This document shows positions 22,300-32,528 of a stretch of DNA of 64,000 nucleotides, piece by piece. Both the position numbers and the translations under genes were made by a program. Source of the DNA: Copromyces sp. CBS 386.78. Its lineage: Eukaryota; Ascomycota; Sordariomycetes; Sordariales; Sordariaceae. The stretch's first letter is position 1, and each line of letters opens with the position of its first letter. Under the pieces are notes generated by a model. It had not been told where the DNA came from. It ran no database searches and saw only the letters and a list, made by a program, of their open reading frames with translations. The DNA lies in contig MU839082.1 of the NCBI GenBank assembly GCA_030685235.1, forward strand, positions 434,001-498,000. The letters run 5' to 3'.

Positions 22300-24860
22300 A
22301 AGTATAATTTTGTAGCTGTCCGCTTTAATAATTTCGAACGGGCTTTTATAAAGGGGGGTAAATTTCGTATGCGGTCGACTGGTATCGAGGTTTTCTGTAT
22401 TAAGTAAGACTTTATCTCCCGTTTTATATTTTGGGGTATCCGTCCTTTGAATATTAATATTAGCTTTGTATTGTTATTAAATTTACTTTATTTAATTTAT
22501 AATATATTTTAATATTTTTTTAAAGTAATTAACGATTTCGTTAATTTTAAAGTACTCCGCTTATTATTAAACTAATAAATTTAGCGGGTATAGTTTCGCT
22601 AGCTTAATATTTATACGGGGGTAGAAATTGTAATTAGTAAAGAAAGGGGATATTTTTATTATTTTTGAAATTAAATTATTATTAACGAATTCTATAATTA
22701 GTAATTAATTAACTTAATTATTTTATACCTAATTAATATAGAAACGAAAGTATTTTTCTATTTTTATATTAATACGTTCTATTTAACCGTTAGTAATTAA
22801 ATAGAACGCGGAGGAGGGTTTAAGAATTATTTCTAAACGGGAGGATAGAATTCTCTAGAATTATAAAATAAATTGGGAGCTTTAGTCCGATATAATAGAA
22901 TTTAGGAGGTTATAAATATTGTAAATTCTTTTAATAAACCGGTCCGCTAATTCTTCGGTTATAAGGCTGATAGTAGGAATGAAATATTATATTTTTATTA
23001 AATAATTAATAACGACGGTTATATATTTGAATTTTTGACCCCAGCGTACGTAGGAAGTTAAAGGGGTAATATAATCTACGGAAATATCCTTCTATAGTAC
23101 GAAAAGTATTACTAACGGCTTTAAGAAATTATATAGGGAATATTATAATAGTTTAAATTTAGTATATAGTAAGTAAGCTTTATAATAGGCCCTAATAATA
23201 TTAGATATTTTTAATTAGAAGAAAGATTAAGAGAGTAACAAATAGGTCTTTTTATAACTTAAGTAGCTAGCGGAAAGCGAGTTGTATACGCAGCGGAGGA
23301 ATTAGAATTAAAGCTTAATATTATTAGGGTTAATAATAACGGCGTTTCAAAAGTAAATTCGTCCTTATATTACTTTATATTTAATAAAAAATATTTTCTT
23401 TAATTAATTTTTTACTTCCTTAGACTATATACGGCAATCGGGATCTAATAAGTAAGCGAATAAATTTTATAAAAATACCGATTTTTTATAACTTTTTATA
23501 ATTAAATTATTAGTAGATTTATTATTTATTATTTTTAGGTTGTAGATATATTCGGTACTAACGTTAATAACTTCCTCTCCACTCTTTAGAACGAAAATTC
23601 CGTTTATAAAAATATTGTAATCGAATAAAACTTTATTTCTAATTAATAGCCGTTCGTCAGCTTCGTTTTTAGGTAGGTCTTCCGGTTTCCTATTTAAGGC
23701 GTTAGGGCGTACTTATAACGAGCCCGGTCGGTATTTAATTATAAAATTAAATTAGGAAAGGAAATAGGATTATTGTATATAATAGGGAATTAATTATTTA
23801 TTAGTCATAAAGGTCTTTAAAGTTTTATAGTCCGTAAAGACTTTAAATAATTATTATACCCCTTCGAATTCGGGGTATTACTTTTTTAAGGCTTTAATAA
23901 TAGCGAATAATTTTTTATTATAAATATTGTAATTATATTCGGCTAAAGAATATTACTAATTAAAATAAATAATAGGGCGAAGGATATTATTATTATTATA
24001 TTATAATAATGTACTTCTATATACCTAATTAGAAGCATCCGTTTCTATAACGATTTATTTTGACCAATTGTAAATCCGAAGTATAAATCCGTTTATAAAA
24101 GCTTTCTTTAATACTTCGAAGGATTTTTAATATTATTCTTCCTATTCCTATACCGCCGTTTTCTTAATTAATTCGTATAATAAACTAATAATAATAGAGA
24201 AATATTTAATAAAATAATAATAAAAGTTAGCGAAGCCTAAAAAACGTTAAAACAATTTTTTAGAATTTAGAACTTCCTATATTATAATTATAAAGACCTT
24301 TTCTAAGTCTATTTTAAAACTATTTAAAGTAATAATAAGACTTAAATATTTAATTCGCTATATATAGAATTCGTATTTATTAATATCAATTTAGAACCCT
24401 ACTTTAATTATCTTCTATAAAACTTCCTTAATATATTTTTTATATTCCTTTTCATTATTAGAATAAATTAAAATATTATCGAAATAAGTAATAGCGTAGA
24501 CGTCGAAAATATTGTATAAAACGTCGTTAATATAATTTTAAAAGGTTCTTAACGCGCCTTATAAATTAAAAGGATATATAATAGATTTGTAGAAGTTAAA
24601 GCGGGTAATAAAGGCGGTAAACTATTTATACTCCTCTTTAATACGGATCCTATTAAATATAGTAATAATATCGAATTTTATAAAGATCTTTATTTTATAA
24701 ATTGTATTAAGGGTTTCTTTAATTAGCGGTAGTAAGTAACGTATTTTTAACGTAATATTATTAATATTACAATAGTTTATATAAATGTAAACTCCGCTTC
24801 CAGGTTTTTTAATTAATAAGAGGGGGGAAGCGGCCGTAAATTATAACGGCTGGATAAACT
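22300..24860 (-). pseudogene. gypsy pol relic: reverse transcriptase, RNase H, integrase
   Basis: Minus-strand translation ignoring stops shows reverse transcriptase at about 24460-24840: LLINKK, NNITLKIRYLLPLI, IKFDII, FNRIRI, and the catalytic block as YFDNILIYSN, where the second Asp of the usual DD pair now reads Asn. RNase H follows at about 23790-24060 (ETDASN, AEYNYNIYNKKLFAIIKAL, VFTDYKTL). The integrase core lies at about 22900-23110 (KDISVDYITPL, YFIPTISLITEELADRFI). Sequence left of 22900 toward the 3' LTR should hold the integrase C terminus, but I could not resolve a chromodomain. Stops are mostly TAA/TAG where related proteins have Gln or Trp, as RIP would produce. Confidence 0.85.
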
Positions 24861-26499
24861 TCTTCTTTAAATTATTATTAATCTACTTTTTAATAATAAT
24901 TACCTCTATAAATAATATACATCGAAACCGTATACTAGGAAGTTATTCTCTTAGCTATAATTCGATTTTATAATTATACGAACGATAGGGAGGGATTTCC
25001 TCTACTAGCGAGGGTAAGAAAACGGTAATTTCACTAATATATTTCTATCCTTTAGAACGGTTTAAAATTTCGATAATTTCTTCCTTAATTTTTAGCGGCC
25101 GATTTACTTTATTAAGAAATTTCTTTATATCTTCTTCGTTAACTTTAGCTAAGTATATTTATTGGATAATTTCTTTATATACGAGCGCGTCGGTTTCGAA
25201 GTTTCTAATAAAGTTAATTACTTTAATTAAAATTATAACTTTATAGGTATCTTCTAAAGTATAAATATTAATTATTTTATTAATAAAATTATAGAGTACG
25301 GGGGGTAAATTTTCCTTATACTTCCTTCTATTACCTTTTATAATACTATTGATTATTTTTTTAATTAAATTTAAATTTTAAAGATCCGTTATAGCCGCTA
25401 ACTTTTTAATTTCGGCGTAGTTCGTAATATACGGTTATAATTACTCCTTCTTATAAATAAAATTAAATACGGCTATATTAAATACTTTAATATTATTAGG
25501 GTTAAATTTATAATTGGGTTTACGAAAATAGTAGTATTAGAGGTGATTTACGCTAATTAAAACGCGGCGGCTACTTATACGTATATAAGGCTTATAAAGT
25601 ACGGGGCTTTTAATTTTAATAAGGAGAACGGCGGTACTAGTAATAACGACTTTAAATTTAGCCCTCCGGGCTATTAACGCTTTAATAGGAGTAGGGACCG
25701 TATAATAGCTAATTTTAGGATTGATTTTAAATATAGTAGTAAGAAGGGGCTTAGGAACGAATAAAGGTTTTAGAGCGGGTTCCGCTACAATTTTCTTAAT
25801 CTTCTCTTTTTTAATAATTAGAGAGCAAAATTTAATCTCCTCCTTTTTAATAGCTAGAAAAGGAAATTCGGTCTCTTCCTTCTTAATTAGCGGGATAGGT
25901 ATTTAGCGGACGGAAACTATTGAAACCCGGTTAATAAGGGCTCTAGGTACTACCGTTTAGTATTTAGGGAGATCCGCTAGTAAATAGCAGCTTTAATAGG
26001 CGGTATAGTTGAAGTATATATTATATTATTCGTAATCGATTTTTAGCCGATAGTATTATATTTATAGGAAACCTAAGATAATTAAATATTTTTTAAAAAT
26101 ATTATAAATTAAAAAAGTAATAGTTTCTTCGTAATAATTAATCCGGAGTTTAATTATTATTCTTTTAGAAATAATACTTTTAATTATTCTATTAATAAGA
26201 ATAAACTTCTTCGTTTTTAATAATTGGAAATAGGGAAAGTTATTTTTAATAATAAAAGAGCGATTAATAAACGCGAAAGTAGAGCAACCACTATTAATAA
26301 GGGTAATATAATAGTTTTTGCGCGAATAGATTATAATATAAGAGGATAAAAGTATTGAATTTAGGAAAGTAGAATTATTTAATAATTAAACTTTAAATTC
26401 CTCTAAAACCTCTAATTCTATAGAACCTAAAATTCGTTTCTTAAATATAACCCGGCTAGGCCTCTATACGCGACTATATATAGAGGCTAAGCGTTTTCC

Positions 26500-28150
26500 T
26501 AATCGTTATAATATTCTTTATTAGTAGTAGGTTTAGTAGGGGCGGTTAAAATAGCCGGGGTAATTAGAATAGTATCGGTAGCACAAACTTATTTTTAATT
26601 ACGACTTTTACTACGACCTTTATTCTTCGACTTCTTATTAGCGGAATATTAGGGGCCCTAAGAACTGTAATTAATTAAAGTAGTACAATCGCGGGCAATA
26701 TAGCCGGGCTTACTATAATAATAGTAAAAACTATTATAGGAACGTTAATCGAAAATATCCTTATAAATAAAAATTATAAGATTAATAGCGTTTAAATTTA
26801 TTTTATTATTACCTTAATTAATAGGGACGTTATTAATAAAAAATTTAATATTAGAGTAATTTCCGCTATTATTATTATTATTAATATTATTATTAGGATT
26901 AAAGAAATAGTTTACTATTTTCTAATAATAATCCGCATCTTTAAAGTTGCTAGCGATATTATAATAAATTTTAAACTAACGCTTAAAGTCGTTATTAGGG
27001 GGAAGGTTGCGGTAAGTAAGAACGTTATAAAGATATTTATTAATTTTATTCTAGAAATAATAAACTTTTATTAAATTATTAAAATTATAGAAATTTATTA
27101 AATTAGTTAATTTAAATTCGAAATCCGCGAAAAATATATTTTTTATATATAATTCTTATAAGCAGTAGTCGGCGTCTATTTTGAAATTTACGTTTTAAAA
27201 ACGAAAAATTAAATACTTTATAAATTTAATATTTATTTTCTAATATTAATTCGTTTTATTAAGGCTTAATTAAATTATATCTAAATTATCCTAAATGCTG
27301 GATAAAATTTTAAGTCTTAGAAATATAGTAGTACGGATAATTCTAATATTTTTAAAGGAATAAAGAATAATATTATATTTCTATTAAAATTAAATACAAA
27401 AATATTAGGCTTTAAAAATTTTATATTTATAAGCGGGATTACTAATTTCTTTACTTATAAAAATAGGCGGGTTTTCTACCGTTTAACGAAGAGAGGAGGA
27501 TATAATTACTTTCGTAATTATATTACTAACGGGGGAAGAAGAGGAAATTTATATTTTAAAAGTATTATATTCCGTAAATAAAGTATTATAAATAGATTTA
27601 AAATTGATATAATTAAAGTTCTTTTAATTGAAATTAAATTGGGTATTATTAATTATTTAGCGGGTAGTCCTAAATTCCTCTTTAGAACGCTAAAGATCGC
27701 TTTCGAAATTATTATAGTATTTGAAGTTAGTATAATAAAGGCGATTAAGAGGTATAATAATAGAGTAGAAAGCGGGGGCTTAGGAGAAAAGAGAAATTAT
27801 TTCGAAATATTTGCGTAGGATTAGGAAACTTTTTAATTAGTTAAAGCCTTCGAAAAGATTAGCGAGAGTTGTAGTAGCGGGTTAAGGGAGTTCGAAAAGC
27901 GTAGTATAATAAATTATAGTATTAAATTCGCTATTAAAGATATTAATAGTAGAATATAACGATTTTAGGTTAAACGGGTTATTAATAATAGGAGTAGAAA
28001 GGTTAGGAAAATTATTACTACTAGTATTATTATTAGGGGAGAAAAGGGCGGGATTATTATTATTATAAAATATAAAATAAAAGAGAAGTAATTATTTAAA
28101 ATAAAAGAGAAGTAAAGGTTTACGATTAGGACTATTTAAAATAAAGGTGT
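26500..28150 (-). pseudogene. gypsy gag relic with zinc knuckle
   Basis: Between the upstream LTR and pol. Reverse-strand reading at about 26675-26725 gives YYYYSKPGYIARDC, a recognisable CCHC zinc-knuckle remnant in which the first Cys positions and the His now read Tyr or Ser. The rest is hydrophilic and full of stops. The protease region expected between this and the reverse transcriptase (about 24900-26500) was not identified. Confidence 0.7.
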
Positions 28151-28405
28151 GCTATTAGGACCGTTTAAAGTAGTTAAAAATAGGCGATCTCTTATTTATT
28201 AGATGAAGAGTATTTTCCTTTATATATTAGTAAAGGGATATTGGAGTTTTAATTAGGCGATTATTATAATTATAATTATTGAAATTTAGGGGGGGTACTA
28301 GGCTTAGCGATTTGTAATGAGGCGATCCCTATATGCGCGTAATTGAAAATAATTATAATAAATAGGTTTACGTTGTAAATGTAATAGTTAAAAGGTATAA
28401 TTAAT

Positions 28406-28637
28406 TATTATAGGTAGAGGGCGAAAGGTTGAGTATAAATATAGATATGCGTAATTATACGAGGAGAGGAAAGGAAGAGAAGTATAGAGGTACGTTCGGG
28501 AAATGGGCCTTTATAGGATTCGAGCTATGAATTAGTGGGTCTATAGCGGGAGGCTGCAATTAATTAACTGAGATGGTGATAGTAGTTTTAGAGAGTTATT
28601 GTTACTAGTATATGTAATATAGGCTAACCCTGTGATA
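28406..28637 (-). repeat. LTR, upstream (5') copy of the minus-strand element
   Basis: Partner of 21512-21743. It would have held the promoter of the element when read on the minus strand. The adjoining primer-binding site cannot be recognised after mutation. Confidence 0.88.
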
Positions 28638-29601
28638 CTACTAATATAATTAAAAGATTACTATTAATATTATAATAAGAATTAACAACTTTAAAAATAT
28701 TCCTATTATTAAATACAATGGTATTACTTACGAATTATAAATAGAGGAGAGGACAAAATCTAATTATAACCAATTTAAAAAGTTAAAATTAAAAGATTAA
28801 TATAAATAACGCAATTTATGAATATTAAGAAATAAAAATAACCTTATCTAATGGTTAAAGCAATATAACTAATAATACTAACAACCAAAGTAACTAACAA
28901 TTTAGACCTATTACTAAATTTATTACCAATAATCTAATTTACTAACAATTATACCAACAATCTAAATAACAAATAAATCCAATTAAAATTCGTTATTGTT
29001 AAAAGAATCGCTATCGTCCTACTTAATAATATTAACGTAAATATAAGTAATACCTTTAACTTCCTACTACTAATGTATTATTTTAAACCGGTTGTCCTAA
29101 TTACACTAATATTTACCCAATTCAATTATATAATAATAAACATTACTAATATCCTTAAATCTAACTTCAAACTCGATCTTTTTACGGCTTCTATTACGAA
29201 CCCAACCGTAATAAATACGCTTCTAAGTATCTATAAAGGTAAGGCCTTCTAATATATTAGGAAATAAAAGTATTCATAGGACGACGACGTAGTTAATATA
29301 TTTAACGAATTACTAGGAATCTAGGTAATCGTCTATTATATTTAGGACAATTAATAATAGTCTCAATACTAAGGGGTTTATTTATTTATAAACGAGATCG
29401 ATATCGCCAAGGATCAACTTCGTCTTTACTATAATTAAATTACTAGGGTTTCGTTATAGGGGATAATTATAGGGGGGAAAGAAAGGATAGGGGAAAGAAT
29501 AGGGGAAAGGACAGGGTACTAGAAGAATCGAATTTACAATACTCCGGGCTCTCCAACTATCTCCCCTACTATTTTTTGCGGGCATAAAAAGCACATATTC
29601 G

Positions 29602-29669
29602 TACAGTGTACTTACAGATTCTGCCTGATTTCCTTGGAACCTAAAACCGGATGCCACGAGAGGATACGG
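29602..29669 (-). repeat. Right terminal inverted repeat (68 bp)
   Basis: Reverse complement of the left repeat at 63 of 68 positions. It ends GGATACGG and is followed by TA, then sequence of ordinary composition. This fixes the right edge of the island to the base. Confidence 0.92.
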
Positions 29670-30596
29670 TAGGTATAAATGAAATGACTGCGCCTCAAAC
29701 GAGGACACCTCGAAATCTCACAAGCATCAGAACGTTCGGGAAGCTTTCCATCTTGAGCATCATCCTCGGGCATGTGAGGTTGTGATGATCGAGACCATCG
29801 CGCTTATCATTTCCTTGCTCGTGTCTGCGCCATGGATGTCCGCCATCCCGCGCACCGAACATCCTCATTCGCTTCCTTTCCTACACACCCTCTTTGTCCC
29901 TTATCTTCAACTTTCCCAGATGAAACTCGTGTCATCAAAACCATGGAGATGCATGCAACCCCACAACTGGAAGTTGTGAACTGATACCCCTAACCCCTGA
30001 AACTCCCCTTGCTTATTCCTGTCGCGTCCCTGCAATTACATCGCCAAGAAAACGCCTCAGCTGCAAAAAGGGTCGGGTTGCCTGGTTGAGAACTTGAGGC
30101 TCTCTCGGCGCGAACTACGTATACAGTCCAAAAACTGGTTTGTTCATCAGATTGAGACCTCGGGTCAACCTCCTTAGGCGGGTTCATATCTAAGTGATTT
30201 GTTTGGTTCTATAACAAAGGCGTAATCTTACCTTGGATATGCCATGATGAACATGGTTGGTGCCATATTGGATATCGTTAATGCCTTTCCAATCCTAAAC
30301 CTAGCCACTCATGACACTTTGTCCTTGTGAGGGTTGGGACACTTTGGAATAGATCTCAACTAGTATGCGATGAGTACCAAGCTAACAAACAAACCAGTAT
30401 TAATTGTACATATGACAACTTTCTCCTGACACTATCACTGGGGAAAAGGAACCCAAGAGTTTACGAATTAGAAATGAACCCATTTTCATCAAAGAGCCTA
30501 CTAAGTAGTAATCTTCGCTTCACTCGTCTGTATCAAGTAAACCTACACACGCTACTCAGTTAAACTCCGCTGTTATGCTGCATATCTTCATGGACC
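29670..30596. other. Intergenic between transposon and orphan gene
   Basis: Ordinary GC returns immediately after the TA at 29670-29671. Short frames exist but none resembles a gene. The right half contains copy A of a diverged direct repeat (own entry). The 3' flank of the minus-strand orphan gene is included. Confidence 0.55.
30122..30402 (+). repeat. Diverged direct repeat, copy A
   Basis: Shares ordered blocks with 36195-36394: TACAGTCCAA, TTTGTTC, GAGACCTC then GGTCAAC, GATATGCCAT, TGATGCCTT-like, CTAGCCA, GGAATAG, and AGTACCAAGCTAACAAAC followed by AACCAG. Spacing differs by indels, so the copies are old. Differences are not only transitions. Confidence 0.75.
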
Positions 30597-32507
30597 TTAA
30601 ATCAACCCAAACGCCTGCAGCACGTTAGCCGCTGCAGACACAATGCTCGCCGCGGTGCCGAGTTGCTGACCATCCTCAATCTGGCCACCAGCCTGAACCT
30701 GACCACCAACTTGAACCTGACCATCAACAACACCAACTTGAACCTGGCCACCAACTTGAACCTGACCACCAAGCTCAATCTGATCCCTTAGTCTGTGAAA
30801 TAGCCTGGTGAGCCGGTGCGGGCGTCGCTCACCACCTTCACGACCCTCACCATCCTGACCATCCTCACCATTCCCATCACCCCTTGGTGGTGGTGGCCGT
30901 GGCCGTGGCGCCCCAGCCGGAGATCCTGATGACTGACCGGTCGTTGGATTACCAGTGGATGGTCCGCCTTGAGGCTGCTGACCCTCCCTGTGTCTGTGGA
31001 ATAGCCTGGTGAGCCCGTGTGGACGTCGCTCACGACCCTCACGATCCCCAACACCCCTTTGGCGACGGCGTTCCCGGTATTTATTGAACGACCGCTGAGA
31101 AAACCTCCGAGCCCTGCGACGCTGCTCCAGGTGTTTGATTCTCCGCTGCCGCTCATTCTCTCGAAAAGTCGGTTCCTGTTGGTCTCCCCTTATAGCTGCG
31201 GCTCTGTTCTTTGCCTCATTGTCTCTTTGCTTAGCCTCCTTGAATCTCTCCTTAGCCTCATTGAATCTTTCCTTAGCCTCTTCGACTCTCTTCTTAGCCT
31301 CTTCGACTCTCTTCTTGGCCTCCTCTGGTGACAGTACCGCCTGAGATTGAGCTCGTGATGACTGACCAGTTACCATTTCTTGGGTCAATGTTACGGGAGG
31401 CGCAGGTATTCGGGGTGCTTGTCCTTGAAGTGGTTGGCCCCGTGTCGGCCTCGTCAGTTCGTCGCTCGATGATTCCGAAGGCGGAGAGATTTCGCGTGTT
31501 GAGTTGAGCGTCGGGCTTGTTGGATGGATCCTTGGCAACCCGGATGACGAACGGTCGACTTCTTTTCCTTTTTGCCGAGCAGATTGAGATAAAGCAGCCT
31601 GAGATGACCCAACCTCAGTCGAACCAGCCCAAAAACCAGTCTGAGCGGAGCCAGCCAGAGACGAACTGACCTGAGACGAATCAGTCTGAAATGGATCAGC
31701 CTGAGATGAGCCAGCCTGAGATGGACCAGCCTGAGACGAATCAGTCTGAAATGGATCAGCCTGAGATGAGCCAGCCTGAGATGAGCCAGCCTGAGATGAG
31801 CCAGCCTGAGATGAGCCAGCCCGAGACCCCTCAACCTCTTGATTTGTGACCCGACGGTTTGGCAACAACTTCTTGACAGCCCGCGAAAAAGTTGATTCAC
31901 GCTTAGGGAAAGGCGGAACGGCGGGAAAAGGCTGAGGAGCGTGAGGGGGCGGACGAGCGTGAGGGTGCGGGGGATCGGGCAAGACCAGTTCTTCTTTTTT
32001 GTTGCGCAACTTGTCGAACGGCTTGCGGATGATATTCTTGATTCTGCGTCTGCCTGAATCTTTCTTGGCTCCCTCACGCGGCGGCTGTTCGTTGTCCTCC
32101 GGAGCTGGTTCCTCATTCCCCAGAGGTCCCAAGTCATCGTCAGGCTCGTTTTCCTCCACAATTTGTGGCTCTCTCACTCGCCGTCTCCCCCTCTCCCCCT
32201 GACGTCTCCCCCTTTCCTCGTGAGGTCTCCCCCTCTCCTCGTCAGATCCAGGCATGTTTCGAGACATAACTGCTGATAGACCGCCCCTGAGTTCGCAAAC
32301 AGGTCCATTTCTTTCCTTTGAAGACGTCCCCGGCAAACTCTTCGAGACGTTTGCACGTTTGACTAACACATCGCTGTCTACCGCTGATACCTTTTCACCA
32401 CAAGAAGACGCCTCTCCGACAAAGAAAAATGACTGTCCAATTCCGCCGCAGACCTCTCGAGTGAAGTTCTCATCCGAAGTTCCCATCCGATAATGTCTTC
32501 TTAACAT
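30597..32507 (-). CDS. Low-complexity orphan protein, up to 636 aa
   Basis: A single frame with ATG at 32507. An alternative start is Met81 (32267, MSRNMPGSDEERG), which I think more likely because the first ATG lies only 21 nt past the GCP4 stop codon on the same strand. The protein is charged and low-complexity. It has an RGR/EER-rich stretch, a tandem AGSSQ-type repeat (about residues 225-315), and a Lys/Glu helix of near-repeats (VEEAKKR, EAKERF) at about 396-440. Two copies of a motif of the form LTRLFHR follow, then a C-terminal GGQVQVGG repeat. No signal peptide or membrane helix is seen and I do not recognise a family. It is probably lineage-specific. Coding status rests on an unbroken 1.9 kb frame. 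That is good but not decisive for repetitive sequence. Confidence 0.6.
   Translation of the reverse strand: MLRRHYRMGTSDENFTREVCGGIGQSFFFVGEASSCGEKVSAVDSDVLVKRANVSKSLPGTSSKERNGPVCELRGGLSAVMSRNMPGSDEERGRPHEERGRRQGERGRRRVREPQIVEENEPDDDLGPLGNEEPAPEDNEQPPREGAKKDSGRRRIKNIIRKPFDKLRNKKEELVLPDPPHPHARPPPHAPQPFPAVPPFPKRESTFSRAVKKLLPNRRVTNQEVEGSRAGSSQAGSSQAGSSQAGSSQADPFQTDSSQAGPSQAGSSQADPFQTDSSQVSSSLAGSAQTGFWAGSTEVGSSQAALSQSARQKGKEVDRSSSGLPRIHPTSPTLNSTREISPPSESSSDELTRPTRGQPLQGQAPRIPAPPVTLTQEMVTGQSSRAQSQAVLSPEEAKKRVEEAKKRVEEAKERFNEAKERFKEAKQRDNEAKNRAAAIRGDQQEPTFRENERQRRIKHLEQRRRARRFSQRSFNKYRERRRQRGVGDREGRERRPHGLTRLFHRHREGQQPQGGPSTGNPTTGQSSGSPAGAPRPRPPPPRGDGNGEDGQDGEGREGGERRPHRLTRLFHRLRDQIELGGQVQVGGQVQVGVVDGQVQVGGQVQAGGQIEDGQQLGTAASIVSAAANVLQAFGLI
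31664..31825. repeat. 15-bp coding minisatellite
   Basis: Plus strand shows units of CCAGCCTGAGATGAG and variants, about eleven in a row, including a longer unit that occurs twice (ACGAATCAGTCTGAAATGG). It encodes the AGSSQ/DPFQTDSSQ repeat of the orphan protein. Such arrays commonly change in copy number between strains. Confidence 0.85.
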
Positions 32508-32528
32508 CTTCCGAGCCGAGAGCCTCTT

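Larger units (their letters stand above)
21512..28637 (-). mobile_element. Ty3/gypsy LTR retrotransposon, RIP-mutated, nested in the DNA transposon
   Basis: Two direct 232-bp repeats (21512-21743 and 28406-28637) bound 7126 bp. Reverse-strand translation through stops gives, in Gag-Pol order from right to left, a zinc-knuckle remnant, reverse transcriptase, RNase H and integrase. This is the Ty3/gypsy order (integrase last). On the minus strand the purine tract AGCAGGGGTAA abuts the downstream LTR, which supports the orientation. Flanks are CGACT (21507-21511) and CTACT (28638-28642), a 4-of-5 match consistent with a decayed 5-bp target duplication. No usable frame remains, so it cannot transpose on its own. 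Confidence 0.9.
19465..29669. mobile_element. pogo/Fot1-like DNA transposon, RIP-mutated and split by a gypsy element
   Basis: The ends are 68-bp inverted repeats starting CCGTATCCTCTCG, identical at 63 of 68 positions by hand alignment, at 19465-19532 and 29602-29669. Each is bordered on the outside by TA (19463-19464 and 29670-29671), the target duplicated by Tc1/mariner/pogo transposases. Removing the inner LTR element leaves about 3.1 kb, a believable size for a fungal element of this class. The left arm encodes a decayed DDE-type transposase on the plus strand (separate entry). The right arm (28638-29601) is AT-rich and has stops in all frames; I could not assign it. Composition changes sharply at the outer ends. 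The element must once have been intact to receive the insertion, and is now inactive. Confidence 0.88.

Noticed and set aside
28370..28405. Primer-binding site of the gypsy element
   Set aside because: The sequence next to the upstream LTR is too mutated to match any tRNA 3' end, so I do not claim it.
19465..29669. Centromere or Starship-type cargo element
   Set aside because: The island is only 10 kb with clear transposon ends. It has no tyrosine recombinase captain and no cargo genes, and ordinary genes sit on both sides.
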